Source: Halosolutus halophilus (GTDB lineage Archaea; Halobacteriota; Halobacteria; Halobacteriales; Natrialbaceae). Taken from it: a stretch of 64,000 nucleotides of DNA. Shown piece by piece: positions 17,359 to 23,591 of the stretch. Where the stretch lies: contig NZ_CP094974.1 in the NCBI RefSeq assembly GCF_022869805.1, positions 2,790,001 to 2,854,000 of the forward strand, read 5' to 3'. Made by a program: the position numbers and the translations under genes. Below the pieces are notes generated by a model that saw nothing but the letters and a program-made list of their open reading frames with translations, was not told the DNA's origin and searched no databases. Every line of letters starts with the position of its first letter. Positions within the stretch are counted from its first letter, which is position 1.

Positions 17359-18249
17359 ATGAGCACGGATGGCACGCGCTCGAACCTGGATCACGATCGC
17401 CGATCGTTCCGGTACTATCGCAACGCCGTCGAGCGCCACTGGGACCCCCACGAGATCGATCTCGAGGCCGACCGGGCGGCGATCGAGGACGTTCCCGAGG
17501 ACGCCTTCGACGGGCTTCGCGAGACGCTCGCGCTGTTCGGGGCCGGCGAAGAAGCGGTCGCCGAGGACCTCTCCCCGCTCGCGGTCGTCCTCGACGACGT
17601 CGCCGACCAGCTGTTCGTCACGACCCAGCTCTACGAGGAGGCCAAACACGCCGACTTCTTCGATCGGTACTGGCACACCGTGATCAATCCCGAAGAGAAG
17701 CGACGCGGTCTCGAGCGATCGTCGCCGATGGAGGACCGGTGGTTCAACGAGCCCTACGACGAACTGTTCGAGCGCAACGAGGCGGCGATGCACCGACTGC
17801 TCGTCGACGACACGCCGGAGAATCGCGCGCTCGCGTACTGTCACTATCACATGGCGATCGAGGGGATCCTCGCCCAGACAGGCTACTACGGCGTTCAGAA
17901 CAACTTCAGCGGGGACTACGAGGAACTCCCCCGGCTCCCGGGACTCGTCGAGGGGTTCTCGAGTATCCGGAGCGACGAGGGCCGCCACGTCGGGTTCGGG
18001 ATGTGGAAACTCAAGACGCTGGTCCAAGACGAGGGGGTCGATCCCGATCTCGTCACGAGCACCGTGGGCGAACTCGCCCAGCTCACCCAGCAGATCGTGA
18101 GCTACTCCGCGGAAGACGACGAGACGGGCGTCGACGAAACCGAACTGGTGAGCTACGCCGCCGAGAAACACGGCCAGCGAATGGACCAGATCACCGACGC
18201 CAGCGCGGCGATGCCCGACGTCGACGAACTCGTCGAACTGGAACCCTAG
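17359..18249 (+). CDS. R2-like ligand-binding oxidase (R2lox), ribonucleotide reductase small-subunit homologue
   Basis: The 296-residue ferritin-like protein has all six metal ligands of an R2-type di-metal site: Glu64 (GEEAV), Glu94 and His97 (EAKH), Glu168 (YHMAIEG), Glu207 and His210 (EGRH). R2lox proteins differ from true R2 in a Val-Tyr ether crosslink. Here Val67 lies three residues after the first ligand and Tyr163 five before Glu168, the spacing known for R2lox. No large R1 subunit is nearby, which agrees with an oxidase role rather than nucleotide reduction. Databases often call it ribonucleoside-diphosphate reductase beta chain. The ATG follows GGACGTGAC; a longer open frame upstream is the shadow of the MutS gene. 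Confidence 0.85.
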   Translation: MSTDGTRSNLDHDRRSFRYYRNAVERHWDPHEIDLEADRAAIEDVPEDAFDGLRETLALFGAGEEAVAEDLSPLAVVLDDVADQLFVTTQLYEEAKHADFFDRYWHTVINPEEKRRGLERSSPMEDRWFNEPYDELFERNEAAMHRLLVDDTPENRALAYCHYHMAIEGILAQTGYYGVQNNFSGDYEELPRLPGLVEGFSSIRSDEGRHVGFGMWKLKTLVQDEGVDPDLVTSTVGELAQLTQQIVSYSAEDDETGVDETELVSYAAEKHGQRMDQITDASAAMPDVDELVELEP

Positions 18250-18490
18250 CGGCGATCGGCCGTAGCAGCGATCGGTCGAGATACGCACGGTCGTGGGTTA
18301 CCGCCCCGCTCTCGCGGTCGATCGCGATCCCGAACGGGACGGAGTGGCCCGGCGCCGTCGATCGCGAGCGCAGTCCTCGCGACGGCACTCCGCATACGGG
18401 CGAGTCCCACCCGTCGACGACGGCAGGCATATGCACGGACGTGGATAATTTTCGACGTGAATCGCTGCTTGAGGAGCACAAACACGGGGA

Positions 18491-18498
18491 TTTTTATC
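18491..18498 (+). promoter_or_regulatory. TATA element for purF
   Basis: TTTTTATC is centred 27 bases before the ATG at 18522 and 66 before the ATG at 18561. This supports a leaderless transcript starting at the first ATG. The 270 bases between R2lox and purF contain no other feature I can name. Confidence 0.65.
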
Positions 18499-18521
18499 CG
18501 CTCGGTGCCCTACGGACGAGC

Positions 18522-20033
18522 ATGACTGATGGGCGGGGCGAGACTCCCCGGCGAACAGGGATGACCGAAAAGTGTGGCGTCGTCGGCGTCTCACTGGACG
18601 GTCGAGACGCGGCACGACCGTTGTACTACGCGCTCTACGCACTCCAGCACCGCGGTCAGGAATCCGCGGGCATCATCACCCACGACGGCTTCCAGCAGCA
18701 CAGCCACGTGGAGATGGGGCTCGTGGGCGACGTCTTCGACGAGGACGACCTCGACGTGCTCAACGGTCCGGCCGGAATCGGCCACGTCAGGTATCCGACG
18801 GCCGGGTCGGTCGATTCCTCCTGCGCCCAGCCCTTTTCCGTCTCGTTCAAGAGCGGGTCGCTCGGCCTCTCGCACAACGGGAACCTCGTCAACGCCGACG
18901 AGATCCGCGAGGAACTCGCCGCCGCGGGCCACGCCTTCACCAGCGACGGCGACACCGAGGTCATCGCCCACGACCTCGCGCGGAACCTGCTCGAAGAGGA
19001 CCTCGTTCGGGCCGTCAAACGGACGATGGGACGCATCCACGGCTCCTACGCGCTGACGATCAGCCACGACGATACGATCCTTGGCGTGCGCGACCCGCAG
19101 GGCAATCGCCCGCTCTGTATCGGGGAACTCGAGGACGGCTACATCCTCGCCTCCGAGTCGGCCGCGATCGACACCCTCGACGGGGAACTCGTCCGGGACG
19201 TCCGGCCGGGTGAACTGGTCGTCCTGCAGGAAGACGGCACGGGGTTCGACTCCTACCAGCTGGTCGAGAACGAGCACACGGCTCACTGTTTCTTCGAACA
19301 CGTCTACTTCGCCCGCCCGGACAGCGTCATCGACGAGACGCTCGTCTACGAGGCGCGCCGAAACCTGGGGCGCAAGCTCTGGGAGGAAAGCGGCGTCGAG
19401 ACCGACGTCGTGATGCCGGTCCCCGACTCCGGGCGCGCGTTCGCCTCGGGCTACGCCGACGCCGCGAGCGAGACGACCCCCGACGGCGAGCCTCGCGACC
19501 CGGACGACGAGGGCGTCGAGTTCGCCGAGGGGCTGATGAAGAACCGCTACGTCGGGCGGACGTTCATCATGCCAACCCAGGACGAGCGCGAGCGCGCGGT
19601 GCGGCTAAAGCTCAACCCGATCAAGTCCACGATCGAAGGGAAGACCGTGACGGTCATCGACGACTCGATCGTCCGCGGAACCACCTCGACCCAGCTAGTC
19701 CAGCTTCTCAAGGACTGTGGCGCCGAGGAGGTTCACGTTCGCATCGGCGCGCCGGCGATCGTCGCCCCGTGTTACATGGGGATCGACATGGCCACCCGCG
19801 AGGAACTGATCGCGTCGGACAAGACGACCGCCGAGATCCGCGACGCGATCGACGCCGACAGCCTCGCCTACCTCTCGGCCGACGCCGTGGCCGAGGTCCT
19901 CGGGAACGAGCGAGTGGACCTCTGTCTGGGCTGTGTCACGGGGGAGTATCCCTACGACATAGAAGGCGAAGAGACCGATCGAGACGCGAGTCGGCCCGAT
20001 ATCGGCGGCCAACCGCTCCAGGCGGACGACTGA
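18522..20033 (+). CDS. purF: Amidophosphoribosyltransferase
   Basis: PurF makes phosphoribosylamine from PRPP and glutamine, the first step of de novo purine synthesis, in the cytoplasm. The N-terminal Ntn glutaminase has the nucleophile Cys18 (CGVVGV), LQHRGQESAG, GHVRYPTAG and SHNGNLVNA. The phosphoribosyltransferase half has the PRPP loop VTVIDDSIVRGTTS. Cysteines in AHCFFEHV, APCYMGID and CLGCVTGEYP match the four [4Fe-4S] ligands of the Bacillus-type enzyme. The TATA spacing favours the start at 18522, giving a 17-residue propeptide to be cleaved before Cys18. The alternative ATG 18561 would leave 4 residues. About 503 residues, normal for the family. Confidence 0.96.
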   Translation: MTDGRGETPRRTGMTEKCGVVGVSLDGRDAARPLYYALYALQHRGQESAGIITHDGFQQHSHVEMGLVGDVFDEDDLDVLNGPAGIGHVRYPTAGSVDSSCAQPFSVSFKSGSLGLSHNGNLVNADEIREELAAAGHAFTSDGDTEVIAHDLARNLLEEDLVRAVKRTMGRIHGSYALTISHDDTILGVRDPQGNRPLCIGELEDGYILASESAAIDTLDGELVRDVRPGELVVLQEDGTGFDSYQLVENEHTAHCFFEHVYFARPDSVIDETLVYEARRNLGRKLWEESGVETDVVMPVPDSGRAFASGYADAASETTPDGEPRDPDDEGVEFAEGLMKNRYVGRTFIMPTQDERERAVRLKLNPIKSTIEGKTVTVIDDSIVRGTTSTQLVQLLKDCGAEEVHVRIGAPAIVAPCYMGIDMATREELIASDKTTAEIRDAIDADSLAYLSADAVAEVLGNERVDLCLGCVTGEYPYDIEGEETDRDASRPDIGGQPLQADD

Positions 20034-20050
20034 TTCTCCCGTCGTAATCG

Positions 20051-20614
20051 TCAGTACACGCCGTGCAACAGGAGATAGACCACGATCCCCAGCGAGAACG
20101 AGATCAGCCACAGGCTCGCCGCGATCCGGCCGACGCGGGCGTGGCTGGTTCGCCGGAGATCGTCGATCGGGTAGGCCGCGGCGAGCAACAGCGCGTAGTA
20201 GAGCAGGGGGATGCAGACGATCGCGAGGAAGATGTGGATCGCCAGCACCGGCAGGTAGACGAACTGATAGACGGATTCGGGGCCGGGAAACGGTTGCGGG
20301 CCGCCGGTCGCGACCAGTCGGTAGAGATAGAGCGTGAGAAATACCACGAAGAGCCCGAAGGAGGTCAGCATCGCGAGTCGATGTCTGTCGACCCGGCCGC
20401 GGCGGATCGCCCGCCAGCCGATCGTGATCGTTCCGATCGCGATCGCGCTGATGACGACGTTGACGTGCGGAATCAGTTCGAGGACCCATTCGGGTGCGGT
20501 CGGCACCGTCGAGGACGGGATTCGACCGCCGGCCGCCGCGAAGACGATCGCGAGCGAGACGACGCTCAGGACCGCAGCGAGGGGCCGGACGCGCTCTCGG
20601 GGAACGTATTCCAT
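20051..20614 (-). CDS. DUF420-family multipass membrane protein
   Basis: The 187-residue protein has five membrane helices. It contains ELIPHVNVVISAIAIGTITIGW, HRLAMLTSFGLFVVFLTLYLYR and LAIHIFLAIVCIPLLYYALL, with histidines at the helix edges as in DUF420, a family often encoded near haem-copper oxidases. The role is unknown; no oxidase genes are nearby here. It converges with purF with 17 bases between stops. Confidence 0.85.
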   Translation of the reverse strand: MEYVPRERVRPLAAVLSVVSLAIVFAAAGGRIPSSTVPTAPEWVLELIPHVNVVISAIAIGTITIGWRAIRRGRVDRHRLAMLTSFGLFVVFLTLYLYRLVATGGPQPFPGPESVYQFVYLPVLAIHIFLAIVCIPLLYYALLLAAAYPIDDLRRTSHARVGRIAASLWLISFSLGIVVYLLLHGVY

Positions 20615-20757
20615 AGCTGATCGTTAGCCCGGCGGAGGAAAGGGGTTACTGTCTCGGTGTCGTCCCGGACCGGGCTGACCGCGATCTCGGTCTGGAAGAA
20701 TTCGAGAAGACGAGAGAAGGGAAGTTCTCGGTTCGTGACGAGGACGATACCGAGCAG

Positions 20758-21433
20758 CTATTCGGTCTCGTACTCCGGGTCGAGCGTCACGATGTCTTCC
20801 CTGTTGACGGCGCCCATCCAGCCAGAGGCGTGGGCCCGACCAATCCGGACGGCGTCCTCGATGAGACGAAGGACCGCGTCGTCCTGGAGTGCCTCCTCGA
20901 GGAGTACCTCCGGATCGAGATCGCTGAGGTCGTAAGCGGTGAGATCCTGAACCATCGTCCCTCGCTGCGCCGCCAGTTTGACTGAACGGCGGAAGATTTC
21001 GGTATCGTAGCCCTGAACATCGTCGCGACTTTCGAACTGCCCTCCGGAGTGCCGCCTCGTCGAACTCGAGGCCCTGTTCGCGAAGACGATCGGCGAGTGG
21101 TTCGGCCAGACGGAGCGCTTGCACCTTCGAGAGCGTGTCGTTGTCAGCCCAGCAGCCGATTCGAGCGCAGCTGCGGCAAGTCGTCCGCGGCACGGCCCGA
21201 CCACGCTCACCGTAGGAATCCTGGGACTGGGCCTCGGGCGCCGGATCCATCCCGTCGACGTCCTGCTCGAGTGTTGCGTGTTCGGTGCGGTGGTGGGCCT
21301 CGACGTCGAGCGGTTCGGCACGGCTGCGAACGAGCCGAGTTTCGTCGACGGACTTCACGTGTTCGAAGCAGCCGTTACACACACGAGGATTGTGCCAGAT
21401 GCGCCGATCGAACGCCCGCTGTGAGGGAAACGT
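20758..21433 (-). pseudogene. Broken gene for a Cys-rich haloarchaeal protein: lost start and frameshift
   Basis: The N-terminal reading has TFPSQRAFDRRIWHNPRVCNGCFEHVK with CxxC, then CRSCARIGCW, then QALRLAEPLADRLREQGLEFDEAALRRAV. Near 21025 the sense passes to another frame that continues VQGYDTEIFRRSVKLAAQRG and ends LDPEYETE. The codon where related proteins begin MTFPS is ACG here (21431-21433). Two independent lesions indicate a decaying gene. The paired CxxC motifs suggest a zinc-binding protein of the kind found on haloarchaeal mobile elements (inference). It marks the left side of the accessory island. Confidence 0.7.
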
Positions 21434-21901
21434 GACCGTCCGAGGACGTGGGAGTTGTCGTCGTTGACCTGGGCTGGAGAAAAGCGTCGCTACAGGGCGG
21501 ACGGGTTCATCACCGGCGACGGTAACGTCGCCGACTCGACGCCCCTGTCGCGATCGTATTATTTGCATATATGTCGAGAGAAGTTGATAAGAGTCCGTAC
21601 GAGCGCCATAATGGCGACCGTTGCTTTGAGATGCCGGATTTCGAGGGTCTCAGGATGTTTCGCCTACTTCGTTCTGTTAAAATTCGTTCTCGCGCTTCGG
21701 GAGGAGATCGTTGATACGGTTCGTTCGCTCCTCAGTTGACAGAGATTAACGTATAGAGCGGTTCCGAACCAGTGACACAGTACGTGACAATCAACGCGAG
21801 ATTGTAAGACAGCGCAGCATGAACAGTATGCTGTACGAGGGTACTCTGGAAAATTAGCTCGTGACCGCTCTGACTGGTCTGTCAGCTCATCCTGCCCTCA
21901 G
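21434..21901. other. 468-bp region without a gene
   Basis: AT content rises here relative to the core. I see short hairpins (for example AGCATGAACAGTATGCT near 21815) and no frame with protein-like sequence. Probably decayed accessory DNA. Confidence 0.5.
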
Positions 21902-22183
21902 TTACCAGCGGGTGAGCAGTTGTTTGAGTCGAGCGATCAGTCCGTCCGATTCCGTTGTTTCTTGTTCTATCACGATTTCTTCCTCCGTCTCGGTTTCTTC
22001 CTCCGTCTCGGTTTCTTCCTCCGTCTCGGTTTCTTCCTCCGTCTCGGTTTCTTCCTCCGTCTCGGTTTCTTCCTCCGTCTCGGTTTCTTCCTCCGTCTCG
22101 GTTTCTTCCTCCGTCTCGGTTTCTTCCTCCGTCTCGGTTTCTTCCTCTGTCTCGGCTTCTTGCTCTATCTCTGAATCTGTCAC
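21902..22183 (-). CDS. Acidic TETEEE-repeat protein with C-terminal amphipathic helix
   Basis: The 93-residue product starts at a GTG and has a short acidic head (TDSEIEQEAE), about ten near-perfect copies of the hexapeptide ETEEET, and a basic, hydrophobic tail GLIARLKQLLTRW that could be a membrane- or partner-binding helix. A minus-strand TATA (GTTTAAATAC at 22203-22212) lies 26 bases before the GTG, which argues that it is expressed and leaderless. The repeat is predicted to be highly charged, extended or helical. I know no family with this layout. It is divergent from the HalOD1 gene. Confidence 0.6.
   Translation of the reverse strand: MTDSEIEQEAETEEETETEEETETEEETETEEETETEEETETEEETETEEETETEEETETEEETETEEEIVIEQETTESDGLIARLKQLLTRW
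21976..22155 (-). repeat. 18-bp tandem repeat, about ten copies
   Basis: The unit TTCTTCCTCCGTCTCGGT (plus-strand view) is repeated about ten times with almost no change; only the last copy toward 22155 has substitutions. It lies wholly in frame inside the acidic-repeat gene and encodes ETEEET per unit. Such uniformity points to recent slippage or unequal recombination. Confidence 0.95.
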
Positions 22184-22335
22184 GGATGCCGATCTTTACT
22201 ACTTGTATTTAAACTATGCGACCGTTTTGATGTTTTTGCTATTACATCTAAAATATAGATAGAAGCCACTAGATGGAGTAACAGTGGCTCTCATGGATGA
22301 ACAGAGATTGAACAGTGATGAACGAACGCTACTCG

Positions 22336-22344
22336 TTTATGATA
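22336..22344 (+). promoter_or_regulatory. TATA element for the HalOD1 gene
   Basis: TTTATGATA is centred 25 bases before the ATG at 22365, which fits a leaderless start. Confidence 0.5.
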
Positions 22345-22364
22345 TTGTATATGTGTGATGAACG

Positions 22365-22613
22365 ATGCAGACTGGCATCCAAGGAGGGAATGACGGATCG
22401 GGGACTTGGGACGAACCTGCGACGGGAGTCGTCATGATGGTCGCGGATGCGAAAGATGTTGATCCGATTGACCTTGACTCACTTTTCGAGGTCGTCGATC
22501 CGGACGCGCTTAACGCATTGGTCTCGCGCTCTGAAGGAACGGTTCAAATTGAATTCGAGTACGAGGGATACGTGATCACTGTGCGAAGTGACGGTCACAT
22601 TCACATCGAATAA
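22365..22613 (+). CDS. HalOD1 output-domain protein
   Basis: The 82-residue protein is essentially one HalOD1 domain: VVMMVADAKDVDPIDLDSLFEVVDPDALNAL, then VQIEFEYEGYVITVRSDGHIHI. HalOD1 occurs alone or at the end of haloarchaeal signalling proteins and is predicted to be an output module; its partner is unknown. The leaderless promoter upstream supports the ATG. It lies in the accessory island between the acidic-repeat gene and a small membrane protein. Confidence 0.8.
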   Translation: MQTGIQGGNDGSGTWDEPATGVVMMVADAKDVDPIDLDSLFEVVDPDALNALVSRSEGTVQIEFEYEGYVITVRSDGHIHIE

Positions 22614-22677
22614 CTCCTTTCGGGATTTTTCGAATTTTTGGCTCTGTTGAAACCATCCGATAGTGATGGGCTCAGAA

Positions 22678-22752
22678 TCCTCTGTGGGAAGTACAGAGGA
22701 ACTACTGAGCAGGCTCGGAACGTATATCAGCGTGACCCATCCGAACTGGGTC
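22678..22752. terminator. Pair of hairpins between convergent genes
   Basis: Two inverted repeats occur: TCCTCTGT/ACAGAGGA with a 7-base loop (22678-22700) and GACCCA/TGGGTC with a 7-base loop (22734-22752). They lie between the ends of the HalOD1 and PLDc_N genes and may act as terminators. GGCTCTGTTGAAACC at 22640-22654 resembles the outer end of some haloarchaeal insertion sequences, so they could instead be part of an insertion-sequence remnant. Confidence 0.4.
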
Positions 22753-22779
22753 GGCGTACTCGACCCGCAGCGAAAAACG

Positions 22780-22995
22780 CTATCGGACGTTTCTCCCGAG
22801 CAGGAAATACAAGACGAGTCCTAGCAATGGGGCCATAAAGACGACGAGCGCCCACAAAAACGCCGGGTGGTTGCTGTTACTTTCCGCGTCTACATACACC
22901 CACACAGTCAGGGCAATGAAGGCGAACAAGAAAAGCAAAAAAATCAATGCCGCTGCGCCACCGCCACTCCCTTGCAGGATAATGGTAGGGACCAT
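22780..22995 (-). CDS. Small membrane protein with PLDc_N domain
   Basis: The 71-residue protein has two membrane helices: GGGAAALIFLLFLFAFIALT and a second with HPAFLWALVVFMAPLLGL, ending VLYFLLGRNV. That second half is the phospholipase D/cardiolipin-synthase N-terminal (PLDc_N) signature, here without any catalytic PLD domain. Stand-alone PLDc_N proteins are common in prokaryotes with unknown role. The ATG at 22995 is chosen because upstream in-frame sequence is not membrane- or protein-like. Confidence 0.78.
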   Translation of the reverse strand: MVPTIILQGSGGGAAALIFLLFLFAFIALTVWVYVDAESNSNHPAFLWALVVFMAPLLGLVLYFLLGRNVR

Positions 22996-23591
22996 AGTTG
23001 ATTTGTTAAATTCAAATAGAAAAACTTTCTGATATCGTTGGATTCGAGGGTGAGTCTCACTTTGGCAAAGTGACGACAGCTGACGCTCGTGCCGAATAAT
23101 CAACTCTTCCTGTCGATACGTTCGCACATGTAATGAGCGTGTGTTTCGCGAAAAGACACATCTGAAGAATTAGATTTCAGCAGAGTATTTTTCTGTCTAC
23201 AAATTTGCGGAGAAAATCGGCCGTTGACGCCGTTGCTCATGCATCCAGTTCGTCGGACGGGTGATCAGTGCGCAGATGAACATAACGCTGTCACACATAT
23301 AAGATAATAGTAATGCTCACAGCGGCGTACTGAATACAGGGCGCGAATGTTGCAGGAGATTTGCGTCAAGTTTCGAATATGAGAATCGCTCTGTGCAGAC
23401 CGTGTAATCGCCAAGCGAGAACAAATATGATTATTTCTTGTTGGGTTTCGGACCTGAACTTATGATTTGCCTACGATAATCGGATGAGTATCTATACAAT
23501 TGTTGCCATCACCCACATGCTATTAGCGTATGTTAAATCGTTGTTTTAGTTTGCAGTAACTACTTATCAATCCAACCTGTTGCATCGCCGT
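22996..23591. other. 596-bp AT-rich intergenic region
   Basis: No gene is visible. It carries one copy (23326-23368) of a diverged sequence shared with 26350-26390, and a TATA-like ACTTATC at about 23560-23566 that would serve the PQQ-repeat gene. GC is much lower than in the flanking core genome. Confidence 0.55.
23326..23368. repeat. Copy C of a diverged repeat
   Basis: TACTGAATACAGGGCGCGAATG followed by a GGAGATTT block matches GCTGAATACGAGGCGCGAATG and a TGAGATTT block near 26359-26390. Probably debris of a repetitive mobile element. Confidence 0.45.

Noticed and set aside
21976-22155. CRISPR-like regular repeat
   Set aside because: The 18-bp units are head-to-tail without unique spacers and keep a reading frame, so this is a coding tandem repeat.
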